Shown in pieces: positions 8,179-15,430 of a stretch of DNA of 27,182 nucleotides. How positions within the stretch are numbered: the first letter of the stretch is position 1; every line of letters starts with the position of its first letter. Location: positions 1-27,182 of the forward strand of contig DANZ01000100.1 of assembly GCA_002501695.1 (NCBI GenBank). Reading direction: 5' to 3'. The DNA comes from Methanolobus sp. UBA474. GTDB taxonomy: Archaea; Halobacteriota; Methanosarcinia; Methanosarcinales; Methanosarcinaceae. The notes under the pieces were generated by a model. It was given only the letters and a program-made list of their open reading frames with translations, did no database searches and was not told the DNA's origin. Both the position numbers and the translations under genes were made by a program.

Positions 8179-8188
8179 CATATATTAA
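8179..8188 (-). promoter_or_regulatory. TATA box of the cobD-paralogue gene
   Basis: Reading leftward the sequence is TTAATATATG. Its centre lies about 34 bp ahead of the GTG at 8150, so transcription would start near 8158, downstream of the TTG at 8162. This supports the GTG as the real start. It is probably the main promoter for the whole cobamide cluster. Confidence 0.45.
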
Positions 8189-8250
8189 CTTATTCAAGTT
8201 CAGTTGTGCACTTCATCAAATGAGATGTATTGCCGGCATATTCCAGGGAG

Positions 8251-8267
8251 ATTTCCCCCGCGGAAAT
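8251..8267. promoter_or_regulatory. Inverted repeat ATTTCC-N5-GGAAAT in the divergent promoter region
   Basis: A perfect 6-bp dyad, ATTTCC CCCGC GGAAAT, sits between the divergent cobD-paralogue and AIM24-like genes. It touches the AT-rich stretch (aaattatttttaatac) that probably serves as the rightward TATA box. Position and symmetry suggest a repressor operator. The binding protein is unknown. Confidence 0.35.
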
Positions 8268-8306
8268 TATTTTTAATACAGATAAATTAATAAAGTTGGC
8301 TCACTA

Positions 8307-8330
8307 AGCTAGAAATGCTTGGCATTAGCT
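8307..8330 (+). repeat. Imperfect hairpin before the AIM24-like start
   Basis: The arms AGCTA+ATGC and GCAT+TAGCT pair over 9 bp, with a GAA bulge in the left arm and a 3-base loop. The hairpin ends 24 bp before the ATG at 8355 and would lie in or near the 5' leader. It could be an operator or a leader RNA structure. Confidence 0.3.
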
Positions 8331-8354
8331 AAGTTATCCCGCAGAGGAATCAAA

Positions 8355-9107
8355 ATGGCAGATGAAATCGATTACCAGATAATCGGAAATGATATGCAGA
8401 TAGTTGAGATCGAGCTCGATCCCGGTGAATCTGTAAGAGCTGAAGCAGGTGCTATGATGTACATGGGACCTGGGATCAAAATGGAAACATCCACCGGCGG
8501 AGGACTACTCAAGGGACTGAAACGGGCAATGACAGGTGAAAGCTTTTTCATTACCAGTTACGTCCACGAAGGAACCGGAAAAGGACATGTGGCTTTCGGA
8601 GCGCCCTACCCTGGCAAAGTATTGCCCCTGGACCTGAGATCAGTGGGCGGACGTATCCTGTGCCAGAAAGACTCGTTCCTGTGCGCGGCAAAAGGCATAG
8701 ACATTGAGGTGGCCCTGACTAAGAAGATCGGAGCCGGCCTTTTTGGAGGAGAGGGCTTTATCCTGCAGAGACTCAGCGGTGAAGGAATGGCTTTTTTGCA
8801 TGCAGGAGGCACCATCATAAAAAAAGAACTTCAGGCAGGCGAAACCATCAGGGTTGACACCGGATGTATAGTAGCATTCTCTGAAAAGGTTGACTACAAT
8901 ATACAGTTGGTCGGAGGTTTCAAGAATGCCCTGTTCGGAGGAGAAGGCCTGGTGCTTGCGACCCTGAAAGGACCGGGAACAATATACCTGCAAAGCCTCC
9001 CGTTCTCACGCCTGGCAGACAGGATAGTGGCCGCAGCGACCTTCCAGAACAGAGGGGAGTCAAAAGGAGGACTTGCAGGACTCATTGGAGGCGACCGTTC
9101 TTTTTAA
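8355..9107 (+). CDS. AIM24/TIGR00266-family protein
   Basis: Beta-rich protein of the AIM24 (TIGR00266) family, 250 residues; its molecular role is not known. Family features are the opening EIDYQIIGNDMQIVEIELDP, GESVRAEAGAMMYM, a Gly-rich GGGLLKGLKRAMTGESFF, repeated Gly-rich turns (GAGLFGGEGF, NALFGGEGLV) and a Gly-rich tail. The repeated FGGEG motif reflects the internally repeated beta fold of the family. It has no signal peptide or membrane segment. The frame is open from a TTG at 8319, but the ATG at 8355 is preceded by GAGG at the right distance and starts the conserved part. It is divergent from the cobamide cluster; the metallophosphoesterase gene follows after 40 bp. Confidence 0.88.
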   Translation: MADEIDYQIIGNDMQIVEIELDPGESVRAEAGAMMYMGPGIKMETSTGGGLLKGLKRAMTGESFFITSYVHEGTGKGHVAFGAPYPGKVLPLDLRSVGGRILCQKDSFLCAAKGIDIEVALTKKIGAGLFGGEGFILQRLSGEGMAFLHAGGTIIKKELQAGETIRVDTGCIVAFSEKVDYNIQLVGGFKNALFGGEGLVLATLKGPGTIYLQSLPFSRLADRIVAAATFQNRGESKGGLAGLIGGDRSF

Positions 9108-9147
9108 AAGACGGGACTATTTGTATAAAGATAAGCAGGTTGACCTT

Positions 9148-9804
9148 ATGAGATTATTCGCAATAGCAGACCCTCATGGTAATTATTCCGCTATCAAGAC
9201 CTTGCTTGAAAAGTCCGGCAAGATCGATGCTGTGCTCATAGCAGGAGACATCACCAATTTCGGGCCTGCAGAAAAGGCTTTCGAGCTCATTGACATGTTC
9301 AGCCATAAGATAATGGCTGTGCCCGGGAACTGTGACCCCCTGTCAATTCTGGAAGTCCTTGATAGATCATCTGCCAGCCTGCATAATGACCTGGAGACAT
9401 TTGGAGGGATCACTTTTGTGGGATTCGGGGGGTCGAACCCCACGCCCTTTTGCACACCCTTTGAGATAGAAGAGTGCGATATCGAGAGCAATCTTGAAAA
9501 GCTTATGGCAGATGCACAGGACAGGAAAAAGCCCATAGTGCTTCTTACCCACGCCCCCCCTTACGGGCTGCTGGACACCGTCGGGGGCACGCACGTGGGA
9601 TGCAGGTCGCTGGCAAAGTACCTGGGCGTGGTCAGCCTGATAGTCTGCGGGCATATCCATGAGGCACGAGGGATCAAAGAACAGAGCGGAACCATTGTCG
9701 TCAACCCGGGAATGGCTGCGGCCGGGTTTGCAGCTCTTATCGATATAGAGACAGGTGATCCCACTGAAAGACCAAAGATAGATGTGAGGCTCATAAAAGC
9801 CTGA
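9148..9804 (+). CDS. Calcineurin-like metallophosphoesterase (YfcE/MJ0936-like)
   Basis: Predicted dinuclear-metal phosphoesterase of 218 residues; substrate unknown. All metal-site motifs are present: D-x-H (D8, H10 in ADPHGN), GD (D34 in GDITNFG), GNCD (N61), H134 in THAPPYG, and GHIH (H168, H170). A short NPG follows. The family includes small archaeal phosphodiesterases, so a phosphodiesterase role is plausible. The frame runs upstream into the AIM24-like gene, but the ATG at 9148 directly starts the MRLFAIADPHG core and has AGGTTGA upstream. It probably shares a transcript with the AIM24-like gene. Confidence 0.9.
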   Translation: MRLFAIADPHGNYSAIKTLLEKSGKIDAVLIAGDITNFGPAEKAFELIDMFSHKIMAVPGNCDPLSILEVLDRSSASLHNDLETFGGITFVGFGGSNPTPFCTPFEIEECDIESNLEKLMADAQDRKKPIVLLTHAPPYGLLDTVGGTHVGCRSLAKYLGVVSLIVCGHIHEARGIKEQSGTIVVNPGMAAAGFAALIDIETGDPTERPKIDVRLIKA

Positions 9805-9852
9805 CGGGAAACTATTATACTTTTACAACCTTATTATAATAGAGGTAAAGCT

Positions 9853-10368
9853 ATGAATATAAGATCGATCACTATATTTCTGTTATTAGCTTCTCTTATT
9901 GTCGCAGGCTGTGTGTCAGATGATTCCCAGGACGACACGGATGAGAATATCACCGAAGGAGAACAGAATGAGACTCCGGCAGATGAGAATGAAACGATGA
10001 ACGGTGAGAATGAGACTCCTGCGGATGAAGAGACCCCAACTGTTGATAATGAGACCCCTGAAGAAAATACAAGTGGCAATGGAGTTGTTGTTGTCCCTGC
10101 CACAGGCCCGATGACATATACCGTGAACCTTGAGAACTTCCTCGCATTGCCGGCAAACCTGACAATAAATTCCGGAGACACGGTCGTATGGTTCAACAGG
10201 AACAGTCCTACAAGGAACTTCGTGCTCGTAAGCAATGAAGGCCTGTGGGAAGACCAGACCATAGGATACAGAGGAAGGCATATTCACACTTTCAATGAGA
10301 CCGGGACATATACTTATAAGGTCCAGGGCTACGAGGAAAGGATGAAAGGAACCATTAACGTTATATAA
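9853..10368 (+). CDS. Cupredoxin-like lipoprotein without copper ligands
   Basis: Predicted exported lipoprotein of 171 residues. A signal peptide ends in the lipobox IVAGC (Cys20). Residues 21 to about 76 are an acidic linker with repeated NET/ENETP units and about six N-x-S/T sequons. Residues 78-171 look like a cupredoxin beta sandwich: NLTINSGDTVVWFNRNSP, FNETGTYTYKVQGYEERMKG and a final TINVI. Aligned by eye to plastocyanin-type domains (GTYxYxCxxHxxMxG), the Cys and second His positions are Val157 and Tyr160. The first His is replaced in SPTRNF, and only Met164 remains. It is therefore probably not a type I copper protein. GAGGT sits before the ATG. The gene lies 22 bp upstream of trm1. 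Confidence 0.8.
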   Translation: MNIRSITIFLLLASLIVAGCVSDDSQDDTDENITEGEQNETPADENETMNGENETPADEETPTVDNETPEENTSGNGVVVVPATGPMTYTVNLENFLALPANLTINSGDTVVWFNRNSPTRNFVLVSNEGLWEDQTIGYRGRHIHTFNETGTYTYKVQGYEERMKGTINVI

Positions 10369-10390
10369 CAAAGTATCTTCTGGGAACCCG

Positions 10391-11554
10391 ATGGATATAA
10401 GAGCTGTTAGAGAAGGTGAAACTGAGGTACTCGTCCCGGTACATGTGGAGGGGGTCTCTTTCCCACCTTCCCAGGCTCCTGTTTTTTATAATCCGGCAAT
10501 GGAACTTAACCGTGATATCTCCGTGGCTGCCACGGCTGTTTTTGTAAGGGACCTGTCTGCACAGCGTGATATGGGGCCGGAGAACATAAGATATGTTGAC
10601 GCACTCTCGGCATCAGGGATACGCGGACTGAGGATCGCAAATGAAACAGGCATCCATGCGACCCTTAATGACTGGAGTGAGGATGCTTACGAGCTCATTC
10701 AGCGCAATATAGGTCATCTTGATCTTGGGCACCGGATCGAAGCAACACGCAGAAATGCCAATGTGCTCCTGCATGAGAGCAGGTTCAATATAGTGGACAT
10801 CGATCCTTTCGGAACGCCTGCGCCCTTCCTGTCTGCTGCTGCACGGTCTGTAGTGCACTTGCTCGAGATAACCGCAACTGATACGGCCCCTCTCTGTGGT
10901 GCACATCTGCACTCCGGCATCCGTAAGTATGCTGCAATTCCTTTCAACAATGAATATCATAGCGAGATGGGAGTGCGCATCCTGCTGGGGAAGATCGCCA
11001 GAGAGTTATCTGTCAATGATAAGGCTATGAGCCCGCTGCTGTCACATGCAACGCGCCACTATGTGCGCACTTATCTCCGGATAGAGAAGGGAGCAAAGAG
11101 AGCGGATAGCATGCTGGAGCAGGTCGGCTACGTCGCTCACTGTGCATCATGCGGCTCCAGGCAATGCTTCCCCGGACTTGCCACATTTATAGATAAAAAG
11201 TGTCCCCGATGTCTTTCAGAGAGAATGATAGCCGGGCCCCTCTGGCTTGGCAGGCTGCATGAACCGGGTTTCTGCAGCGAGGTTCTCACAGAGATAGAGA
11301 ATCGCAAGCTTGGCACAAAAGAGCAGGCAAGGAAGTTAATAGAGCTCTGCAGGGATGAACTCGATATCCCGATGTTCTACGACCAGCACCTGATGTGCAA
11401 GAAGATCGGTGTTTCACCTTCAGATATAGCAGGTTTTATAAACGAATTAAGGAGCAGGGGATTTGCAGCATCGAGGACGCACTTTAGCGGGACTTCGTTC
11501 AAGACGGATGCAGACATATGCGATATAGAAAGTGTATTAATAGCGCTCCGATAA
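10391..11554 (+). CDS. trm1: tRNA (guanine(26)-N(2))-dimethyltransferase Trm1
   Basis: SAM-dependent enzyme that methylates G26 of tRNA, 387 residues as usual in archaea. Key motifs are PVFYNPAMELNRDIS near residue 30, the SAM-binding DALSASGIRGLR, DIDPFGTPAPFL and RTYLRIEKGAKRAD. A C-terminal part contains a zinc-type set CASCGSRQC and CPRC, then GPLWLGRLHEPGF. The start ATG at 10391 reads MDIRAVREGETEVLVPV, the usual archaeal beginning. It has no strong ribosome binding site and may be read with the upstream lipoprotein gene. Confidence 0.95.
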   Translation: MDIRAVREGETEVLVPVHVEGVSFPPSQAPVFYNPAMELNRDISVAATAVFVRDLSAQRDMGPENIRYVDALSASGIRGLRIANETGIHATLNDWSEDAYELIQRNIGHLDLGHRIEATRRNANVLLHESRFNIVDIDPFGTPAPFLSAAARSVVHLLEITATDTAPLCGAHLHSGIRKYAAIPFNNEYHSEMGVRILLGKIARELSVNDKAMSPLLSHATRHYVRTYLRIEKGAKRADSMLEQVGYVAHCASCGSRQCFPGLATFIDKKCPRCLSERMIAGPLWLGRLHEPGFCSEVLTEIENRKLGTKEQARKLIELCRDELDIPMFYDQHLMCKKIGVSPSDIAGFINELRSRGFAASRTHFSGTSFKTDADICDIESVLIALR

Positions 11555-11570
11555 GCATATATACTATTTT

Positions 11571-11607
11571 CTCATATTGATATATACATTAATATATAAT
11601 ATATGAG
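11571..11607. promoter_or_regulatory. AT-rich imperfect palindrome ahead of the winged-helix gene
   Basis: CTCATAT (11571-11577) and ATATGAG (11601-11607) flank a TATA-rich core; the symmetry continues imperfectly inward. A TATA element within 11590-11603 would start transcription around 11620. The arrangement suits autoregulation by the downstream winged-helix protein, but this is only inferred from position. Confidence 0.35.
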
Positions 11608-11661
11608 CTAATAATAGGCATTACATTACATGATCCTATCCTGGGCTTGCAGGGGATATTG

Positions 11662-12243
11662 ATGACAAAAGAATATGCAGAACAACTTTTTTTACAGGAG
11701 AAACCCGTACTTGCACTTCTTGCCATCTGGTCTTTCCAGAAGACCTATGCGTCGGTAATAACCAAGGAGATCAATTCAACGTTCGCCCATACCACCAAGA
11801 TACTTACCAAAATGGAAGAACATGATCTGGTAAGCTTCTCTGTTGAAGGACGTGTAAAGTATGTGGAGCTGACAGAGCATGGCTATAAAGTGGTAGATGC
11901 GCTCAAGAACCTCATAATCGCGCTTGAAGGTGAGATGGCCGGACACCTTGAAGAAGATATGCAGGAGGATGAACCTGAAAAATCTGCCGACCCCGGCTCC
12001 CCGGAGGACAGGATATCCAGGCTGCATGACAACATAAGCTCTGTGTATGAAGAGATCAGGTACACAGCTGCAGATCCTGATGCCATAAGGAGAAAGATCG
12101 GCCCGTTCAGCCGTGACATCCAGTTGCTGATCAACACTATCGAAGGATCGGAGGATGAACTTGATGATGCCTCACTGGACAAACTGTCCCATATACAGGA
12201 TATATTCGATACTGTTATGAAGCAGAAAGTGAATTCCGGGTAA
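11662..12243 (+). CDS. Winged-helix (MarR-like) transcriptional regulator
   Basis: Predicted DNA-binding protein of 193 residues. The first 90 residues form a winged helix-turn-helix: EKPVLALLAIWSF, SVITKEINSTFAHTTKILTK (recognition region), EEHDLVSFSVEGRVKYVELT (wing), then HGYKVVDALKNLI. The remaining part is acidic and helical (EDMQEDEPEKSADPG, then IRRKIGPFSRDIQLLINTIE) and may mediate dimer or partner contact. The frame opens at a TTG at 11647; the ATG at 11662 has AGGGGA five bases upstream and is preferred. The stop is 2 bp before the DUF2110 start, so the two genes are surely cotranscribed. The target genes are unknown. Confidence 0.85.
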   Translation: MTKEYAEQLFLQEKPVLALLAIWSFQKTYASVITKEINSTFAHTTKILTKMEEHDLVSFSVEGRVKYVELTEHGYKVVDALKNLIIALEGEMAGHLEEDMQEDEPEKSADPGSPEDRISRLHDNISSVYEEIRYTAADPDAIRRKIGPFSRDIQLLINTIEGSEDELDDASLDKLSHIQDIFDTVMKQKVNSG

Positions 12244-12245
12244 CT

Positions 12246-12929
12246 ATGATAAAGACCCGATTATTGATCAAAGTCTATGGCACCAGAGAGCGTGCTATCC
12301 ATGCAGCACAGATAATGGTCGACAACGACCTGAAAGAACTTGAGGCGAAAGCACAGATATCGGTAGCTGACGAAGGATGGCTTACTCTGGACATCAGCGG
12401 AGAGGACGAAGAGTTCGCTGCTAATTTCCTTGCTGACAAGTACGGCTCACCTTTGAAGAAAGTAAACAAGGGGGACATCTGCAAAGGATATGTGAGCCTG
12501 ATAGGAGATGACCGCATTGTCGTGGATGTCGGTATGCCGGTAACCATTCTGCAGAGCAGCCTTGGAGCGCTTGGTACAGGAGATGCGCGGCAGATAGCTT
12601 CCCGTTTTGGCATTATACCTCACCTGCCCATGGAAGTGGAGATAGAGGACCCCAAACGCGTTACCGGCCACCTGGCCAAAAAGCAACTCGATATCCTGTG
12701 GAACTGGAAGAAATCAGGTTATGACCATGTGACCGCCAATTCCGTGACCCGATCTGAACTCAAGGCAGCCATTAAGAAGACAGGACACGCAAGGGATATT
12801 TTCGGTATTGAGCGCCTGGGGTTAATGGAGCATCTCATTACCTGCCGTGCGGGCACGGATGGTCCCGGCATTGTGGCAGCCATCGGAAGGCATGTAAAAG
12901 GCGAGCTGGGAGTTATTAAGGCCTCATAA
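12246..12929 (+). CDS. DUF2110 family archaeal protein
   Basis: Conserved archaeal protein of unknown function, 227 residues. The N-terminal part (KTRLLIKVYGTRERAIHAAQ) is an alpha/beta segment. Residues about 75-105 (KGDICKGYVSLIGDDRIVVD) resemble a small beta-barrel of the S1/OB kind. The C-terminal part (KKQLDILWNWKKSGYDHVTA, RDIFGIERLGLMEHLITCRA) is mixed alpha/beta. The barrel-like centre hints at nucleic-acid binding, but that is inference. It is coupled to the winged-helix gene 2 bp upstream. Its last 6 bases overlap the end of the convergent MsvR-like gene. Confidence 0.85.
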   Translation: MIKTRLLIKVYGTRERAIHAAQIMVDNDLKELEAKAQISVADEGWLTLDISGEDEEFAANFLADKYGSPLKKVNKGDICKGYVSLIGDDRIVVDVGMPVTILQSSLGALGTGDARQIASRFGIIPHLPMEVEIEDPKRVTGHLAKKQLDILWNWKKSGYDHVTANSVTRSELKAAIKKTGHARDIFGIERLGLMEHLITCRAGTDGPGIVAAIGRHVKGELGVIKAS

Positions 12930-13664
12930 CCCGCTCATGACAAAGAAACATGCATCGCAACCCTGAGTACAGTCAGAGACAGCTTCCATGGTGCATTCCA
13001 CTTCCAGTTTGCTCCTGAAGACCCCTTCGAATACGCCCTGTACAAAAGAGCAGATCACTTTGGCTTTTATAGGAAGCGACCTGCAGTCAAAGAAGTCATA
13101 GACCGCGATCTTCAGGGGCTCTTTTTCAATAACGGCAAATCTACCTATATTGTTCTTCTCCCAGAAGATCACCATTTCCTCAAAAAGGTCATCAGGATGT
13201 ATTGAAGTAAGGTTATTGGAAAGGCTCCTTCCGACATCCCTGCCAATGTCCCTCATGATGGGATTGCAGTTTATGCCGTGAGCAAGGAAACCATACTGGA
13301 CCGCATAGAAAAAGCATTTGAGACTGCCATATTTTTCAAGATCGCGGGAGGCAATGATATCCAGCATATCAGTATAGTACCCGACCCCGGGTTCCTGGGA
13401 ACATGCCAGGTACTGGCATTTCAGCGAATATATCTTTTTGCGCTTGTCATCAGGATCTATCTGTTCGCCAAGAAGGTTGCATGATTTGAGGTCTTTAAGA
13501 TGAACAGATATGGTAGCCTTTGCCTTCCCGGTATGGGCAACGATCTCATCGAAAGATCTGGAACCTGTTTTTAAGAAATCCAGGATCTTTATTTTGACAG
13601 AACCGTTCAGTGCAATGAAACCAGCTTCTGTGGAAAAAATAGCAGTACTGTCTCCATTATTCAT
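12924..13664 (-). CDS. msvR: ArsR-type HTH plus V4R-domain regulator, MsvR-like
   Basis: Predicted redox-responsive transcription regulator of 246 residues. Residues 15-80 form an ArsR-type winged helix (ALNGSVKIKILDFLKTGS, HTGKAKATISVHLKDLK). The rest matches a V4R (4-vinyl reductase-like) domain with a Cys-rich end: C224, C232, C236, C239 in ECTMEAVSDCTQGCDAC. Other Cys are in LKCQYLACSQE and INCNP. This architecture is that of MsvR, a methanogen-specific regulator reported to respond to redox state through cysteines and to control its own gene. Methanosarcina has several V4R regulators, so orthology to MsvR is likely but not certain. The ATG at 13664 is nearly leaderless from the TATA at 13689-13696. 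It is divergent from taw2 and convergent with DUF2110. Confidence 0.78.
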   Translation of the reverse strand: MNNGDSTAIFSTEAGFIALNGSVKIKILDFLKTGSRSFDEIVAHTGKAKATISVHLKDLKSCNLLGEQIDPDDKRKKIYSLKCQYLACSQEPGVGYYTDMLDIIASRDLEKYGSLKCFFYAVQYGFLAHGINCNPIMRDIGRDVGRSLSNNLTSIHPDDLFEEMVIFWEKNNIGRFAVIEKEPLKIAVYDFFDCRSLPIKAKVICSFVQGVFEGVFRSKLEVECTMEAVSDCTQGCDACFFVMSGL

Positions 13665-13666
13665 GT

Positions 13667-13676
13667 ATTACGTAAT
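13667..13676. promoter_or_regulatory. Perfect palindrome ATTACGTAAT at the msvR-like transcription start
   Basis: A 10-bp perfect palindrome lies 2 bases upstream of the msvR-like ATG and overlaps the predicted transcription start. A protein bound here would block initiation. It may be a second regulator site next to the TTCG/CGAA repeat. Confidence 0.4.
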
Positions 13677-13688
13677 TACTAAACAATG

Positions 13689-13714
13689 TATATAAATGTT
13701 CGCTGATTAACGAA
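13689..13714 (-). promoter_or_regulatory. msvR-like promoter: TATA box with adjoining TTCG-N8-CGAA inverted repeat
   Basis: Reading leftward, TTTATATA (13696-13689) is centred about 29 bp from the ATG. Directly upstream of it, TTCG (13699-13702) and CGAA (13711-13714) form an inverted repeat that covers the TFB recognition site. As I recall, reported MsvR boxes are inverted repeats built on TTCG/CGAA, which makes autoregulation plausible. The repeat is only 58 bp from the divergent taw2 start and could affect it too. Confidence 0.5.
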
Positions 13715-13771
13715 TAAATACTTTAAGCATGATAAGATATTTGCGTGACAATATCATCATAAGGGTATACC

Positions 13772-14794
13772 ATGAGTGAAAAAAGAGCAGTTGTCGTCCC
13801 TGTTTCAGATGCAGAGGCTGTAAGGAATGGACTTTTGGTCAAAGGGATGCTGGACCATGAAAGAAAGATAAGGACAGTCAACTCCAACGGGAACATGTTT
13901 CTCGAGATCCCGGTGACAGGCAATGTTAACGGCATGGATACCATCGAGCAGTCCAGTCCCGAATACTACAGGAAACACCAGTCCCTCACGGGACGCTTAG
14001 AAGGCATCATTCCCGAAAGAGACCTGCAGCTGCTCCCGTCGGGCTGGCACGTGCTGGGAAGAACGGTCATCGTCAGCATAGATAAGAGGATCGAAGAGCA
14101 TAAGCACGTCATAGCCCTCAAACTGCTTGAGATATACCCTCACTGCCATACCGTTGTACGGGACCTTGGAATAGAAGGGCAGTTCAGGCAGCCAAAAAGG
14201 GAGATCCTGGCAGGAACATCTACGAAAACCGTTCACAAGGAGAATAGCTGCCTTTTCAGCCTTGATGTCACAAAGGTGATGTTCTCAAAAGGGAACCTTT
14301 ACGAAAAGAAGCTCATGAGCAAAGTAGGCTCCAGGGAGGTTATCGTTGACATGTTTGCAGGCATCGGTTATTTTTCGATACCTATTGCAGTTCATGCCAG
14401 GCCTGCAAAGATCTATGCTATAGAGATAAACCCGGAGTCTTTTGAATACCTGCAGGAGAACATCCGGCTGAATAAGGTTGAGCATATCGTGGAAGCCCTG
14501 AACGGAGACTGTGCCATGATCACTCCCAGGGGTGTCGCAGACCGGGTGCTGATGGGATATGTAGGCACTACCCATGAGTATCTGGAACAGGGGATCAAAG
14601 CCATCAAAAGCACCGGCGGCATGTTGCATTACCATGAGACCGTGCCGGAGAGTCTTATGTTCGGGAGAGCCGTTTCCCGGATCAGCGAAGCAGTCATGCG
14701 GGAAGGCAGAGAAGTGACTGTAAAGGATTGCCGCAAGGTGAAGAAGTATTCTCCGGGTGTATGGCACATCGTAGTTGATGCCTGGATACAATAA
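13772..14794 (+). CDS. taw2: tRNA wybutosine pathway aminocarboxypropyltransferase Taw2 (Trm5/TYW2 family)
   Basis: SAM-using enzyme acting on G37 derivatives of tRNA-Phe; Taw2 transfers the aminocarboxypropyl group to 4-demethylwyosine. It has 340 residues. The N-terminal RNA-binding part is followed by the Rossmann domain VDMFAGIGYFSIPIAVHA, IYAIEINPESFEYLQENIRL, and ADRVLMGYVGTTHEYLEQGI. The GY-type residues at the catalytic strand, instead of the NLP/NPP motif of the methyltransferase Trm5, favour Taw2 over Trm5. AAGGGT precedes the ATG. The gene is divergent from the MsvR-like gene and convergent with DUF2124. Confidence 0.82.
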   Translation: MSEKRAVVVPVSDAEAVRNGLLVKGMLDHERKIRTVNSNGNMFLEIPVTGNVNGMDTIEQSSPEYYRKHQSLTGRLEGIIPERDLQLLPSGWHVLGRTVIVSIDKRIEEHKHVIALKLLEIYPHCHTVVRDLGIEGQFRQPKREILAGTSTKTVHKENSCLFSLDVTKVMFSKGNLYEKKLMSKVGSREVIVDMFAGIGYFSIPIAVHARPAKIYAIEINPESFEYLQENIRLNKVEHIVEALNGDCAMITPRGVADRVLMGYVGTTHEYLEQGIKAIKSTGGMLHYHETVPESLMFGRAVSRISEAVMREGREVTVKDCRKVKKYSPGVWHIVVDAWIQ

Positions 14795-14834
14795 CCGTGC
14801 AACTGATGCAATTACGATACAAACTAAAGCCTGA

Positions 14835-15308
14835 TCAGGGTTGCTTTAATTCACTGGTAAGATCTGCATCAATAATATAATCGAAGCTTATTATGTCCGG
14901 CCATTGCTGATTTTGGAAGATGGACTGGAAACATACCCCAACTATCAGCTTTTTGTCGGAGCCTTCAAGAATGCTATCAACTGTTGCCTTCATCTTTGCA
15001 GGTTCGACCCCTATCTTTGGCATCGCAAGCCCTCCAAGCAGGACAACCGTGTCGGCATGGAAATCCACCGGTTCCCCAAGTTGCATTCCGCAAGCATTAG
15101 GGACTATGGATCTTGCATCATTCAGCCTCAGATCAGGAATGAACTTCAGGTCTTTACCAGTGTCCCTTATCACAAAAGCCATCAGCTCGGCAAAGGGCGT
15201 GCAAAACCCCGCAGTTCCGATGAATGCGATCCTGTTGGAATCCCGGGACAGTTTCCGGAAATCGGTCAGCTGGCCGCCTATGCCCTTCGAAGTGCTAAGT
15301 GTCTTCAT
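14835..15308 (-). CDS. DUF2124 family protein
   Basis: Methanogen-restricted conserved protein of unknown function, 157 residues. It is a compact alpha/beta protein: RIAFIGTAGFCTPFAELMAF looks like a first Rossmann-type strand and loop, and DTVVLLGGLAMPKIG and KKLIVGVCFQSIF are later strands. Cys residues lie in GFCTP, PNACG and GVCFQ. There is no signal peptide. A good ribosome binding site (AGGTGG) precedes the ATG at 15308, and a TATA box lies at 15371-15390. It appears to be transcribed alone. A nucleotide or cofactor-binding role is possible but unproven. Confidence 0.85.
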   Translation of the reverse strand: MKTLSTSKGIGGQLTDFRKLSRDSNRIAFIGTAGFCTPFAELMAFVIRDTGKDLKFIPDLRLNDARSIVPNACGMQLGEPVDFHADTVVLLGGLAMPKIGVEPAKMKATVDSILEGSDKKLIVGVCFQSIFQNQQWPDIISFDYIIDADLTSELKQP

Positions 15309-15370
15309 GCAGATCCACCTTGAAAATAAACGTGAGGTCTCTTTTTATGAATAGAATAGCGGGTATATGC

Positions 15371-15390
15371 TTTTTTTATATAAATATATG
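15371..15390 (-). promoter_or_regulatory. TATA promoter of the DUF2124 gene
   Basis: Reading leftward the sequence is CATATATTTATATAAAAAAA. It predicts a start near 15356 and a leader of about 48 bases that carries the AGGTGG ribosome binding site of DUF2124. Confidence 0.5.
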
Positions 15391-15430
15391 GTCATCTGAT
15401 TATATTGGATAGCCGGAGTTCACAGGACTG

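Noticed and set aside
8251..8267. NrpR (nitrogen regulator) operator
   Set aside because: The NrpR consensus is GGAA-N6-TTCC. Here the half-sites are in the opposite order and the spacer is different.
8163..8354. Cobalamin riboswitch ahead of the cobamide genes
   Set aside because: The predicted leader on the cobamide side is only a few bases long and no B12-box-like sequence is visible.
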